Assembly: GCF_022200785.1 (NCBI RefSeq)
Contig: NZ_CP087585.1
Span: 1,860,001 to 1,924,000, forward strand
Origin: Pedobacter mucosus
GTDB taxonomy: Bacteria; Bacteroidota; Bacteroidia; Sphingobacteriales; Sphingobacteriaceae
Reading direction: 5' to 3'
Length of the DNA: 64,000 bases
Part shown: positions 9,700 to 18,327 of the stretch, piece by piece
Layout of the letters: each line of letters begins with the position of its first letter
Position numbering within the stretch: position 1 is the stretch's first letter
Made by a program: the position numbers and the translations under genes
Notes under the pieces: model-generated
What the model saw: the letters and a program-made list of their open reading frames with translations, nothing else
Told to the model about the DNA's origin: nothing
Database searches by the model: none

Positions 9700-9727
9700 A
9701 AAAAAAGCCTTCCAGATATGGAAGGCC
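9700..9727 (-). terminator. Terminator after DUF2795 gene
   Basis: Stem GCCTTCCA (9707-9714) and TGGAAGGC (9719-9726), with a seven-base A run on the left that is read as a U tract on the minus strand. Confidence 0.85.
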
Positions 9728-9732
9728 ATAAT

Positions 9733-9954
9733 TTAATATTCGTCCTCGTTAAAGAAGAAGTCCTCTTTAGTTGGATAATCAGGCCAAATTTCCTCAATCG
9801 TTTCATAAGGTTCGCCATCATCTTCTAATGCCTGTAAGTTTTCAATAACTTCTACCGGGGCACCAGAGCGGATACCATAATCAATTAATTCATCTTTAGT
9901 TGCAGGCCATGGTGCGTCTTCCAAGTGCGATGCCAATTCTAATGTCCAATACAT
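9733..9954 (-). CDS. DUF2795 family small acidic protein
   Basis: A 73-residue soluble acidic protein matching the DUF2795 pattern: YWTLELASHLEDAPWPATKDEL, then IRSGAPVEVIENLQAL and the E..WPDYPTKEDFFFNEDEY tail. The family is small, very widespread in Bacteroidota and Cyanobacteria and has no assigned function; the fold is expected to be a short helical bundle. It is followed at once by a strong terminator and has 85 bases of upstream sequence, so it may have its own promoter, or be the last gene after the adenosyltransferase. Confidence 0.85.
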   Translation of the reverse strand: MYWTLELASHLEDAPWPATKDELIDYGIRSGAPVEVIENLQALEDDGEPYETIEEIWPDYPTKEDFFFNEDEY

Positions 9955-10039
9955 ATCTTAAATTCAATTAAATTCTTGTTTTTAATAATGCGCAAAGTAT
10001 ATTAAAATTTTTGAGCAAAACAAACTTATTTTTCAACTA

Positions 10040-10588
10040 TTAAACCCTAGGAATCCAAATGTTTTCTTCCGAATCAAAATCCATAGTTAATTTACGCGCT
10101 AAAACAAATAAATAATCGCTTAAACGATTCAAATAAACAGTTACTCGTTCATCTACAAAACTATTCTCACCTAATTCAACCACCAGGCGCTCTGCCCTTC
10201 TACACACACAGCGGGCAATATGACAATAGGAAACTACCGTATTTCCTCCAGGTAAAATGAAATGTTTTAATTCAGGTAGCGACGTATTCATCGCATCCAT
10301 TTTTTCTTCCAACAACGCAATGTCGCTATCTTTAAGATCAGGAATCTTCATCTTAGACTTTTCAGGGTCCGATGCCAATGATGAACCTACCGTAAATAAT
10401 CGGTCTTGAATTTCTTTTAGCAGTTGCTGATCGGCAGAATCTATATTCTGGCACATGATTAAACCTATAAAAGAGTTCAATTCATCTACAGTTCCATATG
10501 CCTCAATCCTGATATTATATTTTGGAACTCTAGTTCCTCCAATTAAAGATGTCTGGCCTTTATCGCCAGTTTTAGTATATATTTTCAT
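10040..10588 (-). CDS. Cob(I)alamin adenosyltransferase, PduO type
   Basis: Transfers adenosyl from ATP to cob(I)alamin to make coenzyme B12. The 182 residues match PduO/MMAB-type enzymes: N-terminal KIYTKTGDKGQTSLIGG (the ATP-binding TKTGD.G motif), the EAYGTVDELNSFIG helix, LPGG, and the R.CRRAERLV followed by NRLSDYLFVLAR motif. No other B12 biosynthesis gene is in the window, so this is probably a salvage enzyme. The gap before its start codon holds repeat elements (see 10589-10651). It lies 63 bases after an ABC ATPase gene on the same strand. Confidence 0.94.
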   Translation of the reverse strand: MKIYTKTGDKGQTSLIGGTRVPKYNIRIEAYGTVDELNSFIGLIMCQNIDSADQQLLKEIQDRLFTVGSSLASDPEKSKMKIPDLKDSDIALLEEKMDAMNTSLPELKHFILPGGNTVVSYCHIARCVCRRAERLVVELGENSFVDERVTVYLNRLSDYLFVLARKLTMDFDSEENIWIPRV

Positions 10589-10651
10589 ACCCCCTAGCCC
10601 CTTTAGGGGAATTTATGCATTATCCTAAGTTCCCGTTAGGGAATTTAGGGG
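10589..10651. repeat. Two units of a short GC-richer intergenic repeat
   Basis: The 63-base gap between the ABC ATPase and adenosyltransferase genes is built of two related units containing CCCCTAGCCCCTTTAGGGGA and GTTCCCGTTAGGGAATTTAG. Each has an inner dyad (CCCCT..AGGGG; TTCCC..GGGAA). The same motif recurs at 14427-14451 and, degenerated and translated, at 14554-14592. C- and G-runs like these stand out against the AT-rich intergenic background. Confidence 0.7.
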
Positions 10652-11410
10652 TTAATTTATTTTTTCCCAATCACTACCACTTTTATTTAGCGCATCTAAA
10701 CGAGGAGAAACAGATTTAATATCAGTGTTTAAGTAGTCGTTTTCAATTAATCCATCTCGCATTCGTACAATACGATGAGCATGTTGTGCAATATCCTCTT
10801 CATGGGTTACCAAAATTATTGTATTTCCCTTGCTATGAATTTCTTCCAATAAACCCATAATCTCAATCGAAGTTTTTGTGTCCAAATTACCAGTAGGTTC
10901 ATCGGCAAGTATAATAGATGGATCGTTTATTAAAGCTCGTGCAACTGCAACACGCTGGCGCTGACCACCAGAAAGTTCATTTGGTTTATGATCCATACGA
11001 TTGCCCAAACCTACGTTTTCTAGCGCTTTGGCAGCCCTTGCATCACGATCTTTTTTACTATTACCAGCATAAATTAATGGCAAAGCAACATTATCTAAAG
11101 AAGTTGAGCGTGGCAAAAGATTAAAAGTTTGGAAAACAAAACCAATTTCCTGGTTACGCACTTCGGCTAATGCATCATCACTCATGTGACTAACATTTGT
11201 TCCATTTAAAATATAAGTTCCTGTGGAAGGCGTGTCTAAACAGCCTAAAATATTCATTAATGTAGATTTTCCAGAACCGGAAGGCCCCATTAAGGCAACA
11301 AACTCACCTTTGTTAATATCTAAAGAAACAGATTTTAATGCATGGATAACTTCGGAACCAATAACGTATTTACGTCCGATTTCTTTTATAGTAATAAGGG
11401 GGTTCTCCAT
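10652..11410 (-). CDS. ABC transporter ATP-binding protein (LolD/MacB-like)
   Basis: ATPase subunit of a MacB/LolD/FtsE-type ABC system, which powers export of lipoproteins, peptides or macrolides. The 252 residues have Walker [10 protein letters not shown] (about 43-51), Q-loop [11 protein letters not shown], signature [15 protein letters not shown], Walker [13 protein letters not shown] and the H-loop VTHEE. The family motif [22 protein letters not shown] is typical of this clade. There is no permease gene beside it, so the membrane partner must be elsewhere. It sits 93 bases after gatC on the same strand. Confidence 0.92.
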   Translation of the reverse strand: MENPLITIKEIGRKYVIGSEVIHALKSVSLDINKGEFVALMGPSGSGKSTLMNILGCLDTPSTGTYILNGTNVSHMSDDALAEVRNQEIGFVFQTFNLLPRSTSLDNVALPLIYAGNSKKDRDARAAKALENVGLGNRMDHKPNELSGGQRQRVAVARALINDPSIILADEPTGNLDTKTSIEIMGLLEEIHSKGNTIILVTHEEDIAQHAHRIVRMRDGLIENDYLNTDIKSVSPRLDALNKSGSDWEKIN

Positions 11411-11503
11411 CTTTTTTCTATTTAGACAAGTACAGGGGTAAAGATGTTACAAGCCAGTAAAAATTCTACAAATTGCTACATCAATAGGATAAGCTTACGT
11501 AAA

Positions 11504-11794
11504 TTATTTTTCTATAATCTTTGGAACCATAAAAAACTCACTATCATGCTTAGCCGAATTTTTCAGACCTTCTTCTGTTGATATTTCTTGATTAACGACA
11601 TCTTCTCGCCAAATATTTACTGTTTCATTCATGTAAACTAAGGGCATAACATTTGAAGTATCTAGCTCATTCAATTTTTCCATGAATGAAAGAATCTTGT
11701 TCATTTCAGGAATAAGTGTATCAACCTCCTTTTCGTCGATATGTATTCTTGCCAAATCAGCAATTTTATGGATTGTATTTGCGTCTAAAATCAT
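11504..11794 (-). CDS. gatC: Asp-tRNA(Asn)/Glu-tRNA(Gln) amidotransferase subunit C
   Basis: Small subunit of the GatCAB complex, which amidates Glu-tRNA(Gln) and Asp-tRNA(Asn). The 96 residues match GatC: the N-terminal IHKIADLARIHIDEKEV helix, the MNKILSFMEKLNELDTSNVMPL block, and the DVV..E....NSAKHDSEFFMVPKIIE tail, where the final strand is the part that wraps between GatA and GatB. gatA and gatB are not in the window, as is usual in Bacteroidota. Its start lies one base after the acyltransferase stop, so the two are translationally coupled. Confidence 0.95.
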   Translation of the reverse strand: MILDANTIHKIADLARIHIDEKEVDTLIPEMNKILSFMEKLNELDTSNVMPLVYMNETVNIWREDVVNQEISTEEGLKNSAKHDSEFFMVPKIIEK

Positions 11795-11795
11795 G

Positions 11796-12521
11796 CTATA
11801 TTAACTTACTATCAATTAAGGTAAAAACTTTTTCTTTTAAAAGCTCGGTATTTTCCGTTGACAAATTTAAAGTGTCGATGGGTTTATGGATGTAAATATC
11901 GCAAATCCCTGGCTTACTTCCATATTTTGCTCCATCATCCCAACTTAATTTCCAAACATTACTAATGCTTACAGGAACAAGTTGGATGTTTTTCTCTATG
12001 GCTAAACGAAAAGGACCGTTCTTAAACTCTCCCAATTTAGGCGGATAATGATCATCGATCCTTCCTTCCGGGAAAATAATTAGACTCATTCCTTTTTCTA
12101 AATTTTCTCCGGCTTTTTTAAATGCCCTAAATGCAGAAATTTTGCTTTCGCGATTTACGGAGATATCGATTGTTCTAAAAAAAATTCCTAACACAGGATT
12201 GTTAAGCAATTCGTCTTTTCCCATGAAATGAAATTTTCCATGAGCCAATACGCAAAGAATCATAATATCAATATTTGAGGTATGATTAGCGCAATAGATA
12301 TAGGTTTGACTTTTATTTAAATTTTCCTCATAATGGAAAGAGAACAAAATACCTGCGAAAAAGCTGCAAAAGAAACTATATGTTTTACGAAAAAAGTTTA
12401 AAACGCCATACCATTTCGAATTACGTGAGGTTATATAAAATACAGGATAAAAAAGTACAAAGAAAAACAGGATCAAAAAAAGAATCCAAAATCTGTGTAT
12501 CTGTCTTAAAAAAATGATCAT
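11796..12521 (-). CDS. plsC: 1-acyl-sn-glycerol-3-phosphate acyltransferase
   Basis: Adds the second acyl chain to lysophosphatidic acid to form phosphatidic acid in the inner membrane. The 241 residues start with a hydrophobic segment (about 5-30), then the catalytic NHTSNID (NHxxxxD block I), block II around FFRTIDISVNRES, block III LIIFPEGRIDD and block IV LVPVSISN, in the usual order. It heads a minus-strand run with gatC one base downstream. Substrate range of this PlsC family protein cannot be told from sequence. Confidence 0.93.
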   Translation of the reverse strand: MIIFLRQIHRFWILFLILFFFVLFYPVFYITSRNSKWYGVLNFFRKTYSFFCSFFAGILFSFHYEENLNKSQTYIYCANHTSNIDIMILCVLAHGKFHFMGKDELLNNPVLGIFFRTIDISVNRESKISAFRAFKKAGENLEKGMSLIIFPEGRIDDHYPPKLGEFKNGPFRLAIEKNIQLVPVSISNVWKLSWDDGAKYGSKPGICDIYIHKPIDTLNLSTENTELLKEKVFTLIDSKLI

Positions 12522-12731
12522 CGGGTTTCAAAATTATAAAATACTTTCACATTTCGTTTAATGAATAAAAAATGAACGCTCTTTTTTTTACGTTATTAAG
12601 TTTGCAAGGCTTTTCAGTTATGATATTTATTATTAGTTTGATAAGGCGACTATGCTTTTACAACACGCTTAAAAAGATAAATTCAATCTATTAATGCTTT
12701 GCAAGTAATTTATTTTTAATTTCGTGCCATT

Positions 12732-13730
12732 ATGAAAGAAACCGTGGTTAGTGGCATTAGGCCAACTGGAAAGCTACATTTAGGAAATTATTTTGGTGCA
12801 GTAACCAATTTTGTAAAAATGCAGTACGATTATAACTGCTACTTTTTTATTGCTGATCTTCATTCGCTTACCACACACCCTACCCCTGGGGATTTGCATG
12901 GTTATGTTAAAAATGTTTTAGTAGAATATTTGGCTTGCGGAATTAATCCAGAGGAAACTACCATATATGTGCAATCTGATGTGCCAGAAGTATCAGAATT
13001 GTATCTTTATTTAAATATGAATGCATATTTGGGTGAATTGGAAAGAAGTGCATCATTTAAAGATAAAATCCGCTCAAACCCAGAAAATGTTAACGCCGGA
13101 TTGCTTACTTATCCAACTTTAATGGCCGCTGATATTCTAATTCATAGGGCTACGAAAGTACCAGTTGGAAAAGATCAGGAGCAACATTTAGAAATGACCA
13201 GGACTTTTGGTAATCGTTTTAATAGATTATATAACAGTGAATATTTTCCAGAATCTTTTGCTTTTAATTACGCGGAAAATTTGGTTAAAGTTCCGGGTTT
13301 AGAGGGGAAAGGGAAAATGAGTAAATCTGATGGCGATGGAAATTGTATTTATTTAGCTGACAGTCCGGAAATTATCCGTAAAAAGGTTGCCCGAGCAGTT
13401 AGTGATAGTGGTCCGACTGAAGAGAACCAAGCCAAACCTGAAGCCATTCAAAATCTGTTTGATTTAATGAAAATCGTTTCATCAACGAATACGATTGCGC
13501 ATTTTGATGGCCTCTATAACAAAATGCAAATACGTTACGGCGATTTAAAAAAGCAACTTGCTGAGGATATGATTATATTTAATACGCCAATTCGTGAGCG
13601 TATTGAAGAACTCGGTAAAGACGATGTTTACTTAAGGCAGGTAGCGAAACATGGCGCTTTAAAAGCAAGAGAAAGTGCGCAAAAAACCATTAGAGAAGTT
13701 AGAAAATTAATTGGCTTTAAAAGTTTTTAA
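12732..13730 (+). CDS. trpS: Tryptophanyl-tRNA synthetase
   Basis: Class I aminoacyl-tRNA synthetase charging tRNA-Trp. The 332 residues match bacterial TrpRS. The HIGH-type signature is PTGKLHLGNY at residues 11-20 and the KMSKS loop is intact at 195-199. The DLHSLTT strand after it, MAADIL and the GKDQEQHLE segment that contacts tryptophan and ATP are all present. Upstream sequence is divergent with the acyltransferase gene. A deoxynucleoside kinase gene follows 83 bases later. Confidence 0.98.
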   Translation: MKETVVSGIRPTGKLHLGNYFGAVTNFVKMQYDYNCYFFIADLHSLTTHPTPGDLHGYVKNVLVEYLACGINPEETTIYVQSDVPEVSELYLYLNMNAYLGELERSASFKDKIRSNPENVNAGLLTYPTLMAADILIHRATKVPVGKDQEQHLEMTRTFGNRFNRLYNSEYFPESFAFNYAENLVKVPGLEGKGKMSKSDGDGNCIYLADSPEIIRKKVARAVSDSGPTEENQAKPEAIQNLFDLMKIVSSTNTIAHFDGLYNKMQIRYGDLKKQLAEDMIIFNTPIRERIEELGKDDVYLRQVAKHGALKARESAQKTIREVRKLIGFKSF

Positions 13731-13813
13731 CGTAAAGTAGATCTAGCAAACGATTAACCTAATTATTTAATAACTACCTATCTAACATTAAAATCTCATT
13801 TCATAAAACATAT

Positions 13814-14428
13814 ATGCATATAGCAATCGTAGGAAATATTGGCGCTGGTAAAACAACTCTAACCAGCTTATTAGCGAAGAATTATGAATGGGAAGCTTTA
13901 TATGAAGCTGTAGATAATAACCCCTATTTAGAAGATTTTTATAGTGATATGAAACGTTGGAGTTTTAACCTACAGATTTATTTTCTTAACAGTAGGTTTC
14001 AGCAAATAATTGAGATTGAGCAAAACCAAAGAAACGTAATTCAGGATAGAACGATTTATGAAGACGCTCATATTTTCGCAGAAAATTTGCACGATATGGC
14101 TTTAATGACTACCCGAGATCACGATAATTACAGGGCTATTTTTGAAAGCATTACCTCATTTATTAAACCACCAGATTTGTTGGTTTATTTAAGGGCTTCG
14201 GTGCCTACTTTAGTTAATAACATTCAACGACGAGGCCGTGAATATGAGGCTGGTATTCGCATTGATTATCTGTCGAAATTAAACGAAAAATATGAAGCTT
14301 GGATTAAAGGTTATAATTTAGGAAAGTTGCTAATTTTAGATAAAGATAAGTTGGATTTCACCAACAATCCAGAGGATTTAGGAACTGTGATTCAATCTAT
14401 CGAGGCTGAAATAAACGGATTGTTCTAA
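13814..14428 (+). CDS. Deoxynucleoside kinase
   Basis: Phosphorylates deoxynucleosides to monophosphates in nucleotide salvage (dGK/dAK/dCK-like family). The 204 residues begin with the P-loop GNIGAGKTTL (7-16), followed by the substrate-binding EAVDNNPYLEDFY segment and the QDRTIYEDAHIFA motif equivalent to the DRS/ERS catalytic motif. RRGREYE.GI is the arginine-rich LID region. Deoxynucleoside specificity (adenosine versus guanosine) cannot be assigned. It lies 104 bases before kdsB, and the gap carries a repeat unit. Confidence 0.92.
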   Translation: MHIAIVGNIGAGKTTLTSLLAKNYEWEALYEAVDNNPYLEDFYSDMKRWSFNLQIYFLNSRFQQIIEIEQNQRNVIQDRTIYEDAHIFAENLHDMALMTTRDHDNYRAIFESITSFIKPPDLLVYLRASVPTLVNNIQRRGREYEAGIRIDYLSKLNEKYEAWIKGYNLGKLLILDKDKLDFTNNPEDLGTVIQSIEAEINGLF

Positions 14429-14451
14429 CTCCCTAGCCCCTAAAAGGGGAA
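14427..14451. repeat. Copy of the short CCCTAGCCCC repeat
   Basis: Starts at the kinase stop codon and contains ACTCCCTAGCCCCTAAAAGG followed by GGAACG. Same family as the units at 10589-10651 and, in opposite orientation, 14554-14592. Confidence 0.65.
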
Positions 14452-14532
14452 CGAAAAGAGGGATGGAAAAGCAAATTCAAAAAGTAAATTCTTTTAAACC
14501 TCAGTTTATAAAGACATATACAACTTCTATTT

Positions 14533-15375
14533 ATGCAAAATAACATGGACGAAGGAACTTCAAGTTCCTCTTTAAGGGCGGAGGAATTAAGCGATGATGA
14601 TTCAAAGTTTATTTTAGAGGATTTAGGAGTTTTAGGAATAATCCCTGCCCGTTATGCGTCTACCCGCTTTCCTGGCAAACCTTTGGTTGATATTGCCGGA
14701 AAAAGCATGATTCAACGCGTTTATGAGCAAGCATCAAAAGCAAGAAGCTTAGCAAAAGTCGTAATTGCGACAGACGACGATCGAATTGTTGAAGAAGTTA
14801 AAAAGTTCGGGGGCGAATTTATTTTAACAAAATCTACTCATCAAAGTGGCACCGATAGATGTGCTGAGGTTATTGAACAATTACCTGGTTATGGAATTGT
14901 GGTTAACATTCAAGGCGATGAGCCTTTTATCGAGCCAGCTCAAATCGATTTGTTAACAAGTTGTTTTTCCGAAGAAAAAGTAGAATTAGCTACTCTAATT
15001 AAGTCAATACATGGGCAGGAAAGCATTTATAATCCAAATAGTCCGAAAGTAGTAATTGATGTTAATGGCCGGGCAATGTATTTTAGTCGAAGTCCGATTC
15101 CATTTATTAGAAACGGTGAGCCCGGCGTTTGGGCAGAAAAACATCAATTTTACAAACATGTTGGCATCTACGGTTATAGAACCGAGGCTTTAAAAGCCAT
15201 CACAAAATTACCACCATCATCGTTAGAAATTGCCGAAAGTTTAGAGCAGCTTCGCTGGATAGAAAATGGATTCTACATTCAAACAAAAGTTACTGATTTA
15301 GAAACGGTGGCGATTGATACTCCAGAAGATCTTTTAAAAATTAATAAATTACTAAAAGCGCTTAAATTGGAGTAA
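14533..15375 (+). CDS. kdsB: 3-deoxy-manno-octulosonate cytidylyltransferase
   Basis: Activates Kdo with CTP to CMP-Kdo for lipid A-core assembly. The catalytic domain starts at about residue 32 with LGVLGIIPARYASTRFPGKP, followed by ATDDDRI, the NIQGDEPFI metal-binding motif and SLEQLRWIENG. The protein has about 30 extra residues at the N-terminus rich in Ser, Glu and Asp. No in-frame ATG, GTG or TTG exists between codon 5 and the conserved domain, so the extension seems to be translated. Part of it (14554-14592) is derived from the local intergenic repeat. A putative outer membrane protein gene follows 28 bases later. Confidence 0.95.
   Translation: MQNNMDEGTSSSSLRAEELSDDDSKFILEDLGVLGIIPARYASTRFPGKPLVDIAGKSMIQRVYEQASKARSLAKVVIATDDDRIVEEVKKFGGEFILTKSTHQSGTDRCAEVIEQLPGYGIVVNIQGDEPFIEPAQIDLLTSCFSEEKVELATLIKSIHGQESIYNPNSPKVVIDVNGRAMYFSRSPIPFIRNGEPGVWAEKHQFYKHVGIYGYRTEALKAITKLPPSSLEIAESLEQLRWIENGFYIQTKVTDLETVAIDTPEDLLKINKLLKALKLE
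14554..14592 (+). repeat. Repeat copy translated inside the KdsB N-terminus
   Basis: Perfect dyad GGAACTT-C-AAGTTCC at 14554-14568, then TCTTTAAGGGCGGAGGAATT, which aligns with the reverse complement of the 14427-14451 unit (15 of 23 positions by eye). It encodes about residues 8-20 of KdsB. Confidence 0.55.
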
Positions 15376-15403
15376 TTTTAAGTACTCATAATTTGAAACG
15401 CCA

Positions 15404-15973
15404 ATGAGAATTGCGCTGATATGCGTCTGTTTATTTATAGCAAATAATGCTGTTTTTGCACAGCGCCAGGACGATATTATAGTAAAGTCTAATTTGTTAA
15501 ATTTAATTGCTAAAAGACCTTCATTCTCTTTAGAGAAAAATTTTTCTCAGCAATACGGACTAGAATTATCATATACTTTTGGCGAATACAAAAACTTACC
15601 ATTCCGCGATTACTATCAGTATAATGGATTTTTATTAAGAGCTAAAAAATATTTTAAACCTATAGAAACAAAACAAATAAATCCATTTTACGGAATCTAT
15701 ATTGGCAATTTGAACAAAACAGTTGTCTCACATGGTACAGTTGATAATACTGGGTTTGTAAGTATTGGTAGTAACAATAATTTCAATGCGAATTCCATTC
15801 GTTATGGAGGAACACTTGGATTATTATACGTTCCAAAAAGGCATTTTGTGTTAGAAGCATTGACAGGTGCTGGTTATGGTAATTATTTTAATGTTGACAA
15901 TAAGTTAAACACGGAACCTCCTAAAGGATACTTTGATATCCATTTTTGGTTATCTGTGGGTTATCGTTTTTGA
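15404..15973 (+). CDS. Putative outer membrane beta-barrel protein (DUF3575-like)
   Basis: A 189-residue exported protein with a cleavable signal peptide (hydrophobic residues 2-17, likely cut after VFAQ). The mature part alternates polar and hydrophobic residues with many aromatics, e.g. QYGLELSYTFGEY, NPFYGIYIGNLN, and ends in LSVGYRF, with the C-terminal Phe typical of outer membrane barrels. The layout (N-terminal KSNLLNLIAKRPSFSLEK) resembles DUF3575 proteins of Bacteroidota. The function is unknown. It follows kdsB by 28 bases and may be co-transcribed. Confidence 0.65.
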   Translation: MRIALICVCLFIANNAVFAQRQDDIIVKSNLLNLIAKRPSFSLEKNFSQQYGLELSYTFGEYKNLPFRDYYQYNGFLLRAKKYFKPIETKQINPFYGIYIGNLNKTVVSHGTVDNTGFVSIGSNNNFNANSIRYGGTLGLLYVPKRHFVLEALTGAGYGNYFNVDNKLNTEPPKGYFDIHFWLSVGYRF

Positions 15974-16028
15974 AATAGCATTAGTTGCATCAAGTTTATA
16001 TTAATATTTATAATTAGTAATTTTGAAA

Positions 16029-16568
16029 ATGAAAAATTTATTGCGCTTTGCTTTTTTCGGTCTAATAATACTCTCAGCTTGCAATCTTGATAAAAAAAAA
16101 GAAGATTCGGTAGCGTCAAAAAATATCAACCAAAGTATTGCTAAATCTTTCTCTGATCTTGCAACCTTAGATTCATTTAAAATTGAATTAACGGGCAAGA
16201 AACCTAAAGAAATGCTTTTAATTTTTACGATTAAAAATGCAAAAGGCGAGGAAATATATCATGCAAATATCAAAGGAGCTGAACTGCTGGGAAGTACCGA
16301 TCCGAACATAGACCTTACCAAAGAAAAAGATCAGATTATTTTCTTGAATACCATTGCAAATAATTTTTTTAGTGATGATAATTTCTTGGAACCTGCTGTT
16401 ATGCCAAGTGATAAAGCAGACAATTATACACCCGACAAAGCGCTTTATGAAGAGTTAAAAAAATCTGAACTAAACGGATTTAAATATCGTTTAGGCAAAG
16501 AAAATAACATCTATATTGCATGGAGCGAGAAAGAACACAAGGTAAAAATTTACTATAACTGCTGTTAA
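16029..16568 (+). CDS. Hypothetical lipoprotein
   Basis: Predicted lipoprotein of 179 residues: MKNLLRFAFFGLIILSAC ends in a lipobox (LSAC) cysteine at 18, followed by a lysine-rich linker. The mature part is hydrophilic, with the core FKIELTGKKPKEMLLIFTIKN, and ends in two cysteines. I recognise no family. An in-frame TTG six bases upstream (16023) would add two residues, but the ATG at 16029 places the signal peptide normally and is preferred. It lies between the kdsB cluster and pyrG, 55 bases after the preceding gene. Confidence 0.6.
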   Translation: MKNLLRFAFFGLIILSACNLDKKKEDSVASKNINQSIAKSFSDLATLDSFKIELTGKKPKEMLLIFTIKNAKGEEIYHANIKGAELLGSTDPNIDLTKEKDQIIFLNTIANNFFSDDNFLEPAVMPSDKADNYTPDKALYEELKKSELNGFKYRLGKENNIYIAWSEKEHKVKIYYNCC

Positions 16569-16630
16569 TTTTTTGAATGACAACACTTTATCATTTTTGA
16601 AATATCTTTCTTTAAAGCGAGTAATTATTT

Positions 16631-16638
16631 TACCTTTG
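16631..16638 (+). promoter_or_regulatory. Candidate -7 element for pyrG
   Basis: TACCTTTG matches the Bacteroidota TAnnTTTG consensus and lies 53 bases before the pyrG start codon. No convincing -33 TTTG partner was seen. Confidence 0.5.
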
Positions 16639-16691
16639 TATCCCGTACAAAAAGCCGCAATTATTACATCTTGCTGTAAAAAATCACAATC

Positions 16692-18308
16692 ATGACAAAG
16701 TATATTTTTGTTACGGGCGGTGTAACTTCCTCATTGGGAAAGGGCATCATTTCCGCTTCTTTAGCTAAACTTTTACAGGCACGTGGCTACCGCGTAACCA
16801 TCCAAAAATTTGATCCATACATTAATATTGACCCTGGAACTTTAAATCCATATGAACATGGTGAGTGTTTTGTTACCGAAGATGGTGCCGAAACCGATTT
16901 AGATCTTGGTCATTATGAACGGTTCTTAAACGTTCCAACTTCTCAAGCAAACAACATTACCACTGGACGTATTTATCAAAACGTAATTAACAAAGAACGT
17001 AAGGGCGAATATTTAGGAAAAACTGTTCAGGTTGTACCGCATATTACCGATGAAATTAAACGCAACATGCGCATTTTAGGCGATACTGGGGAGTTTGATA
17101 TCGTAATCACGGAATTGGGTGGAACTGTTGGTGATATAGAATCTTTACCATTTATTGAGGCTGTTCGTCAGTTTAAATGGGAAGAAGGCAGCTCAAACGC
17201 AATTGTTATTCACTTAACCTTGGTGCCGTATTTAGCAGCTGCCGGCGAATTAAAGACTAAACCGACGCAACACTCCGTTAAAGCGTTATTGGAATATGGC
17301 ATCCAGCCAGATATTTTAGTTTGCCGTACTGAACATCCTATTAACATGGATATCAGAAAAAAAATTGCCCTTTTTTGTAACGTTAATATAAATGCTGTAA
17401 TCGAATCTATGGATGCATCTACGATTTATGATGTGCCTTTGTTAATGATGAAAGAGCAATTGGATAAAACGGTTTTAGCAAAGTTGAAATTGCCAACTAA
17501 GAATGAACCAGATATGGAAAGCTGGAAAGAATTTCTTGGTCATTTAAAAAATCCTACTGCTGATGTAACCGTTGGTTTGGTTGGTAAATATGTGGAGTTA
17601 CCAGATGCTTACAAATCTATTATTGAATCTTTTGTACATGCTGGTTCCAAAAACGAATGTAAAGTTCGTGTAGAATATATTCACTCTGAAGGTATTTTCC
17701 CTGATAATGTAAAAGAAAAACTTGGTCATTTACATGGTGTTTTAGTTGCGCCAGGTTTCGGAAGCCGTGGTATTGAAGGTAAAATTGATACGATTAAATT
17801 TGTTCGAGAAAATAATATTCCCTTCTTCGGAATTTGTTTAGGTATGCAATGTGCCGTAATTGAATTTGGCCGTAATGTTTTAGGTTTAAAGGATGCACAC
17901 ACCACAGAAATTGAAGAAAACACTTCCAATCCAGTAATTAACATGATGGAAGAGCAGAAAAAAGTAACCAATAAAGGCGGAACAATGCGTTTAGGTTCAT
18001 ATCCTTGCGACATTAAAAAAGGTACTAAAGCCTTTTCTATTTATGGCAAACCTCATATTAATGAACGCCATCGTCACCGTTTTGAATTTAATAATGACTA
18101 TTTAAAACAATATGAGGATGCTGGGATGATCGCATCAGGTATTAATCCTCAAACAAATTTGGTTGAAATTGTCGAACTAAAAAACCATCCGTTTTTTGTA
18201 GGCGGACAGTTTCACCCAGAATTAAAATCAACAGTTGCTAATCCTCACCCGCTTTTTGTTAAATTTGTTGCCGCGGCGATGGAGTTTGCGAAAAAGAAAA
18301 CGAATTAA
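16692..18308 (+). CDS. pyrG: CTP synthase
   Basis: Makes CTP from UTP, ATP and glutamine. The 538 residues have the N-terminal synthase domain ([20 protein letters not shown] near the start with its P-loop, [20 protein letters not shown]) and a C-terminal class I glutamine amidotransferase domain with the nucleophile motif [11 protein letters not shown], and the catalytic histidine and glutamate in QFHPE. The [13 protein letters not shown] stretch before the end is also typical. yidC follows 19 bases later, so the two are probably co-transcribed. Confidence 0.99.
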   Translation: MTKYIFVTGGVTSSLGKGIISASLAKLLQARGYRVTIQKFDPYINIDPGTLNPYEHGECFVTEDGAETDLDLGHYERFLNVPTSQANNITTGRIYQNVINKERKGEYLGKTVQVVPHITDEIKRNMRILGDTGEFDIVITELGGTVGDIESLPFIEAVRQFKWEEGSSNAIVIHLTLVPYLAAAGELKTKPTQHSVKALLEYGIQPDILVCRTEHPINMDIRKKIALFCNVNINAVIESMDASTIYDVPLLMMKEQLDKTVLAKLKLPTKNEPDMESWKEFLGHLKNPTADVTVGLVGKYVELPDAYKSIIESFVHAGSKNECKVRVEYIHSEGIFPDNVKEKLGHLHGVLVAPGFGSRGIEGKIDTIKFVRENNIPFFGICLGMQCAVIEFGRNVLGLKDAHTTEIEENTSNPVINMMEEQKKVTNKGGTMRLGSYPCDIKKGTKAFSIYGKPHINERHRHRFEFNNDYLKQYEDAGMIASGINPQTNLVEIVELKNHPFFVGGQFHPELKSTVANPHPLFVKFVAAAMEFAKKKTN

Positions 18309-18327
18309 AAGCAGTATAAACAATATA

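Noticed and set aside
16023..16028. TTG as start of the lipoprotein gene
   Set aside because: An ATG six bases later gives a normal lipoprotein signal; no reason to use TTG.
18235..18327. Upstream extension of yidC inside pyrG
   Set aside because: It would overlap pyrG by 74 bases, starts with TTG and adds basic residues unlike any YidC N-terminus.
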